This document shows, one piece after another, positions 18,606-26,659 of a stretch of 64,000 nt of DNA. Numbering within the stretch: the first letter of the stretch is position 1; each line of letters opens with the position of its first letter. The notes beneath the pieces are model-generated. The model made no database searches, was not told where the DNA came from, and saw nothing but the letters and a program-made list of their open reading frames with translations. The stretch covers positions 105,351 to 169,350 of the forward strand of contig JACPFF010000019.1 of NCBI GenBank assembly GCA_016183065.1. Direction: 5' to 3'. This stretch comes from Deltaproteobacteria bacterium (GTDB lineage Bacteria; UBA10199; GCA-002796325; JACPFF01). The translations under genes and the position numbers were made by a program.

Positions 18606-19444
18606 CGATTCAGCCCCTGCACGACGGGAAAGAGTTGAAAATTAAGCTGATACACATGCGACGGCCCGCCATTCACGCCGTGATGGAGCAAGGCCAGGAC
18701 CTCCTCGTGAAAGGTATGAATCTTCCGCTTGATGAGTCGAAACTCCTCCGAAGAGAGGGACATGGTCAGGCTCGAGACCTCGCGATGCCGGGCCGAGGTC
18801 TGCATACTGGCCTGGCCGAGGCGGATCATATCGCGATGAAATGCCGCGACGGCCAGCGAGCAGACCTCACGGCTCGTTGTGAGCGTCTTCTCCGTCTGGA
18901 TATAACGCCCGGGACCGTGTTGCTGAATGAGTCCGAGTCTTTCCAGGACGGCCAGCGCCCGGCCTGCCTCCGGAGCACGAATGGCAGGGTGTAATCTCGT
19001 GGCGATCCATGCGGGATCGGGTTGAAAATCGGGTAAAGCCACCATCTCGCGGACCACAGGATAATACCACCGCGAAAAATATTCGAACTGTTCCTGGCTC
19101 AACTGCCGCGCGGTGCAATATTCGCGGTAGGCCAGTAACGCCTCCAACGCCCGGACCCGTTCGTCGACATCTGTGGTCTGGCCAAAACGGACTAACTCCT
19201 CGAAAAATTTGGACTGGCGCGGGGTCAATCGCATGGAGCGGGCCAGGCGCCTGGCCGCGTCGGGGCTTAAGTTCCGCTTCCCCGTGATCACCAGTGAGAT
19301 AAAATTGGAGGACGAAAAATCCGCGCGCCGTGCCCAATAGCGATAGGAAAATTTCTGCGGTGCCGCTTCCTTGCAGGCCAGGTAATAGTCCTTGAGCAGC
19401 TGTCGATAGTCCTCGTAGGAATAGACCGGCAACGAGCACTTCAT
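18602..19444 (-). CDS. TIGR02147-family protein
   Basis: 280 aa from ATG 19444. The N-terminal part YSYEDYRQLLKDYY ... FSYRYWARRADFSSSNFISLVITGKRNLS and the C-terminal helical part are those of TIGR02147, a family expanded in Fibrobacter and Bdellovibrio. The first ~80 residues resemble a helix-turn-helix, so a DNA-binding regulator is the usual guess. Overlap with the 1023-aa lipoprotein start (ATGA) ties the pair together. A sigma-70-like promoter with a palindrome over its -35 box lies upstream. Confidence 0.82.
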   Translation of the reverse strand: MKCSLPVYSYEDYRQLLKDYYLACKEAAPQKFSYRYWARRADFSSSNFISLVITGKRNLSPDAARRLARSMRLTPRQSKFFEELVRFGQTTDVDERVRALEALLAYREYCTARQLSQEQFEYFSRWYYPVVREMVALPDFQPDPAWIATRLHPAIRAPEAGRALAVLERLGLIQQHGPGRYIQTEKTLTTSREVCSLAVAAFHRDMIRLGQASMQTSARHREVSSLTMSLSSEEFRLIKRKIHTFHEEVLALLHHGVNGGPSHVYQLNFQLFPVVQGLNR

Positions 19445-19489
19445 AGTCGCACCCCGCGAATCTTTGGGCAGTAGTGACGGTTCTTTCGG

Positions 19490-19519
19490 CGCATAACGCT
19501 TGATGCCCTCCCTTGTCAA
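19490..19519 (-). promoter_or_regulatory. sigma-70-like promoter with palindrome over -35
   Basis: On the minus strand TTGACA (19519-19514) is separated by 18 bp from TATGCG (19495-19490), about 45 bp before ATG 19444. The -35 box sits inside the perfect inverted repeat CCCTTGACAAGGG (or its complement), a plausible repressor site, perhaps for autoregulation by the TIGR02147 protein. The rest of the 19445-19681 interval is the divergent control region. Confidence 0.45.
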
Positions 19520-19681
19520 GGGAACGTCGCTGCAGGCGCTTGAGGCGTTCTCATTGATTGATAGACCTCGGCCGTCCACACGTGAAATGTTGCCAAACTC
19601 TTAATCACGATAATTCCATATGATTCGACTAGTTGAGTATTTTTTCTTGTCAATCGTCCTTGGGGGCGCTATCGAGCTTCT

Positions 19682-20800
19682 GTGATGATGAGGATGGGGA
19701 ATCTCGCACTCCAAGATGAAGTCGTGACACCAACGCCGGTGGCCATTGCGCAGGTGGGTGCACTCCTTGTCCCGTTTGTCGGCGTGTCGAAATGGACGAA
19801 GAGCACGTGGGAGAGACTCGGGATCCTCGCCATGGATGAGCAGCCACTCGCCTTTGTCGGAGAGAGCGGCAGCGGGAAGACGTATCTGGCGCGGCACGCC
19901 CATTGGCGCAGCCCCAGGGCCAGTGGCCCATTGCACATCATCAATCTCCGCGCCATGCCGGTCGAGATCATGGAAGCCGAGCTCTTTGGCTATTCGCGCA
20001 GCGGACTCCTTGGCGGGAGTGAGTCTCCGATCGGCGCTGTCGAGCGGGCCTCGGGCGGGAGTCTTATTGTGCAGGGGATCGAGCGACTCCCTGCCACCGG
20101 GCAGGAACGCCTCCTTGCGTGGCTCCTTGACAGTCGTGTATCGCCCGTTGGCAGCGAGGAGGTCCGGAACGTGAACACGCGGGCGGTGCTCGAGATGCGG
20201 GGACGGGAGTTGGTGCCACGGCGGGGGGCATCGCTCATTGCCCCACTCTATGCCCTCATTGAAAAACAGGTTATCGTGGTGGCGCCGTTACACGAACGTC
20301 GCGACGACATTCTCCCCCTGGTCGATTTCTTCCTCCAAACCTATGCCGATGCATGGGGTATGCCACTTCCCGAACTGACGGGCGAGGTCGCGCGCCTGTT
20401 GAAGCGTGCGCCGTGGGAGGAGAACGTCCGGACGCTCATGCGCGTCACCGCGCAGATGTTGCAGGAGGCAAAGGTCGGTCCGATCACCCCCCATCACCTT
20501 CCGCCAGCCTTGTTGGGCCGGTCGACCGAGGCCGCGGCCGTCGGGATTGAAGCCACGGCCCTCGAGGGGCTTGTCGAGGAAAAATTGCACCGTTTTTTTG
20601 ACCGGCTCAGCGGCTACGAGGTACAAGAGCTCCACGATGCGGTCATGTCCAAGGTCGAACGCCCGCTCATCCGTCTCGTGCTGGAACAGACACACGGGAA
20701 TCAGGTGCGCGCGGCGCGGATGCTCGGCCTCAATCGCAATACCTTGCGCACGCGCCTCCGGAAACTGGGGCTCGAGGGAAAACGGAGACGGAGTGCATGA
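19682..20800 (+). CDS. degenerate NtrC-family (Fis-type) regulator
   Basis: 372 aa. The AAA+ core is recognisable: Walker A GESGSGKT (~60-67), ELFGY and PLHERRDDI. The Fis-type helix-turn-helix at the C-terminus is intact (NQVRAARMLGLNRNTL). Key catalytic parts are changed: the GAFTGA loop that contacts sigma-54 reads GLLGGS, Walker B is LIVQGIE instead of LFLDEI, and the arginine-finger segment is SLIAPLY. By family knowledge it should neither hydrolyse ATP normally nor activate sigma-54, so it may be a repressor or accessory regulator. There is no receiver domain. Its stop overlaps thiE by four bases. The start may be any of three ATGs within 19682-19694. Confidence 0.82.
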   Translation: MMMRMGNLALQDEVVTPTPVAIAQVGALLVPFVGVSKWTKSTWERLGILAMDEQPLAFVGESGSGKTYLARHAHWRSPRASGPLHIINLRAMPVEIMEAELFGYSRSGLLGGSESPIGAVERASGGSLIVQGIERLPATGQERLLAWLLDSRVSPVGSEEVRNVNTRAVLEMRGRELVPRRGASLIAPLYALIEKQVIVVAPLHERRDDILPLVDFFLQTYADAWGMPLPELTGEVARLLKRAPWEENVRTLMRVTAQMLQEAKVGPITPHHLPPALLGRSTEAAAVGIEATALEGLVEEKLHRFFDRLSGYEVQELHDAVMSKVERPLIRLVLEQTHGNQVRAARMLGLNRNTLRTRLRKLGLEGKRRRSA

Positions 20801-21438
20801 CGCCGATTGCCGGGCTCTATACCATTGTTGATCCGCGCTTCCTCCCGCCATCGATGGAGGTCGCGACGTATCTGGCCGCGGTGTTGCGGGGCGGCTGTCG
20901 TGTCGTGCAACTCCGTGTCAAACCGTCAAGCGTGTCCGGTGACCCACAGTCCGTGCAGCATGAGCGGGAGACCTGTGCGCGGGTGTTTGCGCAGGCGAGG
21001 CGTCAGTGTGATTTTACCTGGATCATGAACGATGATGTGACCGCGGCGTGCGCGTTTGGGGCCGATGGCATCCACGTCGGGGCCGATGACCCGCGTGTGG
21101 ACGCGGTGCGGGCGACGCTCGGGCAGGGACGGCTCGTCGGCTATTCAGCACACTCGCTGGAAGAGGCGCAGGCCGCCGAGGCGGCGGGGGCGGATTACGT
21201 GGCGTTTGGCGCAATCTATCCCACGACCACCAAGGGCCCGGGGCATCCGGTGCAGGGACTCGAGCGGCTGCGTCGCGTCGTCCGCGCGGTATCAATCCCT
21301 GTGGTGGCGATCGGCGGGATCACGCGCGAACGCGTGGCGGCCGTGCGGGAGACCGGTGCAGCGGCCGTGGCCCTGATTACCGGGATTTCCGGGGCGGTCG
21401 ATGTCTGCCGCGAAGTGGCGTGGTATGTGGGGCAATGA
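20797..21438 (+). CDS. thiE: thiamine-phosphate synthase ThiE
   Basis: 213 aa, the usual ThiE length. It joins HMP-pyrophosphate and thiazole phosphate to give thiamine phosphate in the cytosol. Visible family blocks: GLYTIVDPRFLPP, VVQLRVKPS (diverged from QLRxK), MNDD (usually NDD), GADGIHVGADD, LVGYSAHSLEEA, ADYVAFGAIYPTTTKG (binding of substrate pyrophosphate) and VAIGGITRERV. It begins in a four-base overlap with the degenerate regulator and is followed 26 bp later by thiD, so the three form one operon. No TPP riboswitch is seen upstream. Confidence 0.93.
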   Translation: MTPIAGLYTIVDPRFLPPSMEVATYLAAVLRGGCRVVQLRVKPSSVSGDPQSVQHERETCARVFAQARRQCDFTWIMNDDVTAACAFGADGIHVGADDPRVDAVRATLGQGRLVGYSAHSLEEAQAAEAAGADYVAFGAIYPTTTKGPGHPVQGLERLRRVVRAVSIPVVAIGGITRERVAAVRETGAAAVALITGISGAVDVCREVAWYVGQ

Positions 21439-21464
21439 CAACCTGACCAGAGAGCGAGGAGCGC

Positions 21465-22247
21465 ATGACTGAGGCCATTCCGACGATTTTGACCATTGCC
21501 GGTTCCGATCCGAGCAGCGGCGCCGGGCTGCAGGCCGACCTCTATACGTTGCATGATTTGGGCTGCCGCGGACGATCCGTGGTGACGGCCATTACCGCGC
21601 AGACGAACGACCGTGTCCTCGGCGTATGGCCGACTTCTGCGGATGTCCTGACCCAGCAGTTGGCCACGGCGGCCGATGGCGTCGAACTGTCGGCGGTCAA
21701 GGTCGGCATGGTGGCGACGGCCGCGAATGTCTGGGCGACGATCTGGTTTCTCAAATCACGTCCGCACGGTGACGTGGTGATCGATCCGCTCCTCCATTCA
21801 TCGAGCGGTCTGCCACTGCTCGACAAAAGTGCCATTCCAATCTTTCGACAACAACTCCTCCCCTATGCCACGGTCATTACCCCCAATATTCCAGAGGCCA
21901 TGGCACTGGCCGGCATGCAGATCGCCACAGTAGAGGCCATGGAAGTGGCGGCCAAGTCCATTTACGAAGAGGTCTATCGCTTTCGCGGCGGCGGAGATCG
22001 GCCGTTGGTGATTGCCATCAAGGGGGGGCATCTCCGGAGAGACCCGGTCGACGTTGTCTACGATGGGACCCAGCATTATCGGCTTTCAGGCGAACGCCTG
22101 CCGGGCGGAATCCATGGGTCGGGATGTCGTTTTGCGACGGCCATTGCTGCAGGGATGGCCAAAAAAATGCCGGTGGTGGAAGCCATCGCGGCGGCCAAGG
22201 TCTATGTGACCGAGCTGGTCCGCAAAGGGGAGAAGGATCCGATTTAG
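21465..22247 (+). CDS. thiD: hydroxymethylpyrimidine/phosphomethylpyrimidine kinase ThiD
   Basis: 260 aa. Ribokinase-fold enzyme phosphorylating HMP and HMP-P with ATP. Motifs: TIAGSDPSSGAGLQADL at the N-terminus, VTAITAQT, VVIDPLLHSSSG, TPNIPEAMAL, and the anion-hole GIHGSGCRFATAIAAGMA near the C-terminus, where GSGC is the catalytic region. An AGAGCGAGGAG-type ribosome-binding site precedes the ATG. It directly follows thiE, consistent with thiamine synthesis. A strong hairpin lies just after its stop. Confidence 0.93.
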   Translation: MTEAIPTILTIAGSDPSSGAGLQADLYTLHDLGCRGRSVVTAITAQTNDRVLGVWPTSADVLTQQLATAADGVELSAVKVGMVATAANVWATIWFLKSRPHGDVVIDPLLHSSSGLPLLDKSAIPIFRQQLLPYATVITPNIPEAMALAGMQIATVEAMEVAAKSIYEEVYRFRGGGDRPLVIAIKGGHLRRDPVDVVYDGTQHYRLSGERLPGGIHGSGCRFATAIAAGMAKKMPVVEAIAAAKVYVTELVRKGEKDPI

Positions 22248-22250
22248 AGC

Positions 22251-22284
22251 CACCAAGATAGGGTCTCAAGACCCCATCTTGGTG
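22251..22284 (+). terminator. strong hairpin after thiD
   Basis: CACCAAGATAGGGTC and its complement form a ~15-bp stem with one A/C mismatch and a TCAA loop, four bases after the thiD stop. It has no T tract, so it may act as an mRNA-stabilising end or a Rho-assisted stop rather than a classical intrinsic terminator. Confidence 0.5.
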
Positions 22285-22291
22285 AGGAAAG

Positions 22292-22336
22292 AATTTCAGA
22301 GAGGGTACGTCATACGGTTTGCAACTGTCTGAAATT
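22292..22336. promoter_or_regulatory. inverted repeat around a lone copy of the MITE end
   Basis: AATTTCAGA (22292-22300) and TCTGAAATT (22328-22336) are perfect inverted copies. Between them lies GGGTACGTCATACG (22303-22316), identical to the terminal repeat of the MITE-like elements at 24548 and 26768. The ATTTCA/TGAAAT words may be activator sites for the sigma-54 promoter at 22404, about 95-137 bp before the predicted transcript start. Confidence 0.45.
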
Positions 22337-22370
22337 TAAAGTGTTTTTAGGGGTATTCTGAAAGATCTGG

Positions 22371-22390
22371 ATCCCGACTTTCGTCGGGAT
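22371..22390. repeat. short perfect hairpin
   Basis: ATCCCGAC, a TTTC loop and GTCGGGAT make a perfect 8-bp stem, 13 bp before the sigma-54 promoter. It looks like a REP-type interspersed element; no second copy was found in this window. Confidence 0.4.
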
Positions 22391-22403
22391 GACAATCTCC
22401 ACA

Positions 22404-22419
22404 TGGCATGAATATTGCT
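22404..22419 (+). promoter_or_regulatory. sigma-54 promoter of the transglutaminase-like gene
   Basis: TGGCATGAATATTGCT matches the -24/-12 consensus with exact spacing. The -12 C is 22418, so the mRNA should begin near 22430, three bases before ATG 22433. This excludes the in-frame TTG at 22415 as start and predicts a leaderless transcript. Confidence 0.75.
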
Positions 22420-22432
22420 TATTTTTTGGCCG

Positions 22433-24547
22433 ATGACCTCTCTTCTCTCAGGGATTGCCGGGAGTGGTGGCATTTCGCCCGGTCTGACCGGTGGACGACC
22501 CATTGAGCGGGCCTACCCCGGATGGTCGGCGTTGCAGGCCGGGAGTCGGGCGCTGGCCCACGGCGATGCCCTCTTAAGCGGGGCGCTCTTCTCAAGTTCT
22601 CTGCTTGGGATGGGGGCCATTCCCTTCTTTGCCCCATTAGGGGGGACGGTGTCATTCGGCGGGTATGCCTCAGGAATGGGCTTTTGGGGCCTTGGTAGCG
22701 GGTCGGTGGGTCCGTTTGCCAATGTGGGTGGATTTTGGCCCGGCATCATGGGTGGGGCCTTTTTTGCGCAGACCGGGCCGCTCGTCCCCATGCCGCAGCA
22801 GATCACCACGGCGGGGACGTTGGCGCGGCACGCGGCGCACGAGGCCAAAAAGAAGAAGGATTCTGCTGCTGCGGAAGCAACGCCCGGTGAGACCGCAGCG
22901 GCAGCGGCAAAAGAAGAGGCGAGGAAGGTGTGGGGGAGTGCCGCCGAGCAGGCCATGGCGCACGGCGGAGAGGGATTGGTCGCCACGCTCGATGCCGAGA
23001 AAAAGACGATCACGTTCAGCCTGCGGCCCCATGTACCAGTGCCGACACGCGCGGTCATGCAGCGGCACGTCCGCGCCGTGATCCGCGCGATGCGGCGGGA
23101 TTCGGCATTGGATGATGCGGTCATTGTGGTGGGAGGGCAACGGTTCGAGCACCCGACGAACCGTGACGTGCCTGCCATCACCGATGCGCTCCTCTCGACC
23201 GTTCCGCGATCAGCAGACGCGGGATTGGAGCGCGATGCCCCGCAGACGCCTTCGGCGCGGCGCAGTGATCGGCAACTGGCCGACCGCCTCTTGCGCGGGA
23301 CGGTGACCGATCTTCCGCATTTTCCCGTGTCATGGGATTTTGGCGCGGCCCGCCCGCTGGTGGAGGCCAAGATTGCACAGATTCGTGAGGCGCATGGGAT
23401 CGTGGCGGGCACACCAGTCCCTGTGGAGAAAGCGGAGGCCGTGGCGCGCGATCTCTTTGCCTTTGCCATGGCGCCGACCCCTGTGCGGTGGCCTGGAGAT
23501 GCGGCGGGTACGTCCGAGGCCCTGAGCGCCGGGAAGGGCCTGGGCCTGACATTCCCCGGCGTCCAGCCGACGAGCGAGGAGACGCGGCGCAGGCACCAAG
23601 AGAAGGGCGAGATTGCCGCTGTGATTGATCAACCGGCGGAGGCGGAAAAACAGGGTGAGTGCACGGAGCAGACCGCGGTGTTTTTGGCACTCTCACGGGC
23701 CGCGGGACTGGAACATCTCCATCCCATTCAGGTCACGCGCACAAAAACACGCGATGGTGGCACGGCGCCGATCATGCATGTGAGCGCCGTCTTGCGACGA
23801 CCCGGCCAGCACGATCTCCATTTTGATCTCGGCAACCATCGCATCACGACCGATGCCGACACACCGCATGCGGATTACACCCTTCTCTCGGTGGCGGAAT
23901 TTCTCGACCTGCAAGGCGGGAACAAGGCCGATCAGTTGATGCAGGCGGGACAGTTGGCCGAGGCGCGAGCGCTCTTGGAGGCCGTTGTGGAGCGGTCACC
24001 CATGCAACCGTTCCCGCGTTATATGCTGGGAGGACTGGAAGTGCGTGCCGCACGTGAGGCGTCAGTCGGTGAAGCGGCCGCCTGTTGGCGGCGAGGTCTT
24101 GCACATCTCGATTGGGCCATGGAATTGACCGGCACGGACACATTGGCCCGCGAGCCGATTTCTGCGGCGATGCTTACGTATTCGAACGAGGAATTGGCGC
24201 GCTCGCTCCCCGCACAGATTGTGTTGCGGGTCGTTCGCGTACACCGGGCCATGGCGCAGACGGCGCATGAGGCAGGCCAGAGCCAAGATGCGGTGTTCAG
24301 CAGCATGGCGGCAATGGCCGTGTTACAAAAGTGTGCCGCTGCACCAGATGCAACGGCCCTGATCCTTAATGAGATGGTGACGTATCTGCAACCCGGCATG
24401 AGAGACCAAACCACAGCAGCGTTGAACGCCCCAACCTTCGAAGAGCTGAAGCGAGACTATCTGGCCTGGCTCGATCAACGAATTGCGGAGTCATCGGTCA
24501 CGGAACGCGCCGCCTATCAGGAAGAGCGTACGCGTATAAGTAAGTAA
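22433..24547 (+). CDS. transglutaminase-like/TPR protein with Gly-rich N-terminus
   Basis: 704 aa from ATG 22433, set by the sigma-54 promoter; no Shine-Dalgarno. Residues 1-110 are strikingly Gly/Phe/Ser-rich and hydrophobic (FGGYASGMGFWGLGSGSVGP), possibly a membrane-interacting or export region; no standard signal peptide. Residues ~135-175 are Lys/Ala/Glu-rich. Around Cys410, GECTEQTAVFLALSRAAGL, then MHVSAVL (His449) and HFDLGNH (Asp465) give the Cys-His-Asp layout of the transglutaminase-like cysteine-peptidase fold. TPR-like helices follow (ADQLMQAGQLAEARALLEAV), an order also seen in SirB1-type proteins. Enzymatic activity is inference. The MITE-like element begins immediately after its stop. 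Confidence 0.72.
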   Translation: MTSLLSGIAGSGGISPGLTGGRPIERAYPGWSALQAGSRALAHGDALLSGALFSSSLLGMGAIPFFAPLGGTVSFGGYASGMGFWGLGSGSVGPFANVGGFWPGIMGGAFFAQTGPLVPMPQQITTAGTLARHAAHEAKKKKDSAAAEATPGETAAAAAKEEARKVWGSAAEQAMAHGGEGLVATLDAEKKTITFSLRPHVPVPTRAVMQRHVRAVIRAMRRDSALDDAVIVVGGQRFEHPTNRDVPAITDALLSTVPRSADAGLERDAPQTPSARRSDRQLADRLLRGTVTDLPHFPVSWDFGAARPLVEAKIAQIREAHGIVAGTPVPVEKAEAVARDLFAFAMAPTPVRWPGDAAGTSEALSAGKGLGLTFPGVQPTSEETRRRHQEKGEIAAVIDQPAEAEKQGECTEQTAVFLALSRAAGLEHLHPIQVTRTKTRDGGTAPIMHVSAVLRRPGQHDLHFDLGNHRITTDADTPHADYTLLSVAEFLDLQGGNKADQLMQAGQLAEARALLEAVVERSPMQPFPRYMLGGLEVRAAREASVGEAAACWRRGLAHLDWAMELTGTDTLAREPISAAMLTYSNEELARSLPAQIVLRVVRVHRAMAQTAHEAGQSQDAVFSSMAAMAVLQKCAAAPDATALILNEMVTYLQPGMRDQTTAALNAPTFEELKRDYLAWLDQRIAESSVTERAAYQEERTRISK

Positions 24548-24679
24548 GGGTACGTCATTCGCCTTCTAACACTTGAGAATTGCACATGTTTTTTGGCAGA
24601 TTCCAATGGCGCTCAGTTTGCGCAAATTCGTCAAAAATAACATTTGATTCCAATGGGTTGTGCCCCGTATGACGTACCC
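24548..24679. mobile_element. MITE-like element, 132 bp (copy 1)
   Basis: Bounded by GGGTACGTCATTCG (24548-24561) and CGTATGACGTACCC (24666-24679), near-perfect terminal inverted repeats, with no coding capacity. The interior is shared, in reverse orientation, with the 85-bp copy at 26768. This copy carries about 47 extra bases flanked by a direct repeat of the 10-base word GATTCCAATG. It lies between the stop of the preceding gene and the start of hemD. Confidence 0.75.
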
Positions 24680-24683
24680 GACT

Positions 24684-25439
24684 ATGGCCGAGATGACTTG
24701 CCTCACGACGAATCCGCAGCCAGGCAACGACCGGTTTCGTCGTGCACTGGAACAGACGGGGATGGAGGTCCTGCAACTCCCCTTGCATCATATCGCGGCG
24801 CCCAGCGACGGCGGTGCGCGCCTGCGTGCCGTGATCGCAACACTGCAGAGGAGAGACTGGCTCCTCTTTTCCACGCCGCGCAGTGTGCAGGTTTTTACGG
24901 AGACATTACAGGAGCATGGAAGTACGCCCCCTCCTCACGTCACGATTGCGGCCGTCGGGGGAGCAACGGCTTCATGCTTGCAACAGAGTGGCATGGTGCC
25001 GGACGTGGTCGGCGATGGGAGCGGTCGTTCCATGGCCAAGGCCCTCGTGGCCCGCGGTGTCGCGGGGATGCGCTGTTATTCATTGCAGGCCGAAGGGGGA
25101 CGGACCGACTGGCATGCGCGTTTGTTGAACGCCGGCGCGACGGTGACGATGGTGGCGACGCACCGACTCGTGCCGACCCCCCTCAATGTCGCATCATGCT
25201 GTATGACGTACCCTATTGCCGCGGTGCCGTTTACTGCGCCCTCCGCAGTCGAACGTTTTCATGACCTCTTCGGAGCGGTTTTGCATCGAGCGCCATTTGT
25301 TGGGGCGCGTTTTTTTGCCATTGGTGAGACGACCGCCATAGCTGTGCGCACAAGGAAGCTTCCCCTTGCCGGAATTTCTCCACGGGCGAATTTTCAAGAC
25401 TATGCGTGTTTCATTGGCACCACATTGTCAATAGTTTGA
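24684..25439 (+). CDS. hemD: uroporphyrinogen-III synthase HemD
   Basis: 251 aa. HemD closes hydroxymethylbilane to uroporphyrinogen III in haem and cobalamin synthesis. The two-domain pattern is visible: LTTNPQPGNDRFRRALEQTG, LLFSTPRSVQVF, IAAVGGATASCL, then VPFTAPSAVERF and FFAIGETTAIAVR. ATG 24684 or 24693 fits the family N-terminus; an earlier ATG at 24669 lies inside the MITE terminal repeat. So the gene's 5' region is directly bounded by the element, which may have reshaped its promoter. A further 13-of-14 match to the element end lies inside the gene at 25200. hemE and hemN are 18 kb away. Confidence 0.83.
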   Translation: MAEMTCLTTNPQPGNDRFRRALEQTGMEVLQLPLHHIAAPSDGGARLRAVIATLQRRDWLLFSTPRSVQVFTETLQEHGSTPPPHVTIAAVGGATASCLQQSGMVPDVVGDGSGRSMAKALVARGVAGMRCYSLQAEGGRTDWHARLLNAGATVTMVATHRLVPTPLNVASCCMTYPIAAVPFTAPSAVERFHDLFGAVLHRAPFVGARFFAIGETTAIAVRTRKLPLAGISPRANFQDYACFIGTTLSIV

Positions 25440-25559
25440 CGCATCTCTCAACTTGGATGTCAAAAATAGCGACTTTCACACGGTAGACCTTTGATCCGTC
25501 TGAATTTTCAGTCGTAATTATTATTATAAAATCGAGTAGTTATTCTATTTTTTCCCGAT

Positions 25560-25575
25560 TGGCACGAATTGTGCT
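25560..25575 (+). promoter_or_regulatory. sigma-54 promoter of the Cys-rich lipoprotein
   Basis: TGGCACGAATTGTGCT agrees with the -24/-12 consensus with correct spacing; transcript start near 25586, leaving a 15-nt leader with GGAGGAGG before ATG 25601. A very AT-rich tract precedes it (25517-25557), and CTGAATTTTCAG (25500-25511) is a candidate activator site. Confidence 0.75.
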
Positions 25576-25600
25576 TGCTCAAAATGGAGGAGGATATTCT

Positions 25601-26632
25601 ATGTCAAGATCAAGAACTCTCCAATACCTCTGCTCCATGTTACTCCTCATCGGAGCGGCAAGTTGCGATGAAGGCGCAAAGTCGTGTGCCGAGGGCCAGA
25701 CCCTCGTGGCCGGAAATTGCGTTGCTGGAGGTGGGGCATTGCCCGAGCCGGGGCCAGGCGGGGATCCTCTCCCGCCCGTTGAGGACCCTACAACCTGCCC
25801 CGAAGGTGAACTCCTGGTGAATGGTGTCTGTGCCCCAGGCTCGGACTTCTGTCTTGAGGGACAGGCCTTTATTGCCGGGGCCTGTGTCTGCCCGGATGGG
25901 ATGGCCCTGGAGAAGAGCGTTTGTGTGAAGGAGGAAGAGAAAAATGGACTGGTCCTCGTCTCGGAAGTACGGGCCACGGTTACGGCCTTGACGGCACTGA
26001 ATCCGGACAAACCTATGGCGACAGCGCGCTTTTATCTCTACGATGACCTGGGGCGTGCGACGCATGAATATAGTAACAATGCAATATCATTGCAGAATAC
26101 TGCTTACATTGCGAAATTTCTCAAGGGGAGTTACACCCTGTATGGGGGCGATGTGAAGAAATATGCCATCCAGCATTACGGGACCTGTGACCTGAGTGGC
26201 ACAGTCCAAAAGACCTCGCTCGTGACCCTGAATACCTTGGGACAGAAATCACAAGTCGAGGTGACCGATCCAGCAACAGGAACGGTGAGTGAGACCATTC
26301 TCTATACCTATCCATCGGCCGAGACCGAGGTCGAGACGACACAAAAAAATGGGGTAAATATCAGTAGCTTCACTCGGCATCTCGATGCAGAAGGCCTGGT
26401 GACCAAGCTCGAGCGTGATAACAAGGCGGACGGGACAGTAGAGATGACCTATAATTGTGCGGCGGAAAAGATGACGACCGATGGCGCAAAAAAGATCATC
26501 TGTAAATTCAACAATGAGAAATTGAGTGATAATTATGCATTCGTCTATCTCCCGCTCGACAAGGCCCTAGCGCACCAAGTACAATTCAGCTCCTTCTGCG
26601 ACAAGGTCATTGATACGTATTTGGTAAAATAG
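25601..26632 (+). CDS. lipoprotein with Cys-rich EB-like repeats
   Basis: 343 aa from ATG 25601, preceded by GGAGGAGG. The signal peptide ends in GAASC (Cys22), so it is a predicted lipoprotein. Residues ~28-125 contain four Cys-rich units of the form C-x-E/D-G-x(5-8)-C (CAEGQTLVAGNC, CPEGELLVNGVC, CLEGQAFIAGACVCPDG), reminiscent of small disulfide modules such as EB domains. The remaining ~210 residues are strand-rich with YD/Asn/Thr repeats. Driven by a sigma-54 promoter; unlike the other sigma-54 genes on the plus strand it has a normal ribosome-binding site. Function unknown, envelope-located. Confidence 0.78.
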   Translation: MSRSRTLQYLCSMLLLIGAASCDEGAKSCAEGQTLVAGNCVAGGGALPEPGPGGDPLPPVEDPTTCPEGELLVNGVCAPGSDFCLEGQAFIAGACVCPDGMALEKSVCVKEEEKNGLVLVSEVRATVTALTALNPDKPMATARFYLYDDLGRATHEYSNNAISLQNTAYIAKFLKGSYTLYGGDVKKYAIQHYGTCDLSGTVQKTSLVTLNTLGQKSQVEVTDPATGTVSETILYTYPSAETEVETTQKNGVNISSFTRHLDAEGLVTKLERDNKADGTVEMTYNCAAEKMTTDGAKKIICKFNNEKLSDNYAFVYLPLDKALAHQVQFSSFCDKVIDTYLVK

Positions 26633-26659
26633 CAGAGCATCGCGCAATCATTACAGAGG

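Noticed and set aside
20700-20800. Possible TPP riboswitch ahead of thiE
   Set aside because: thiE starts inside the upstream coding gene and no CUGAGA-type TPP core is visible.
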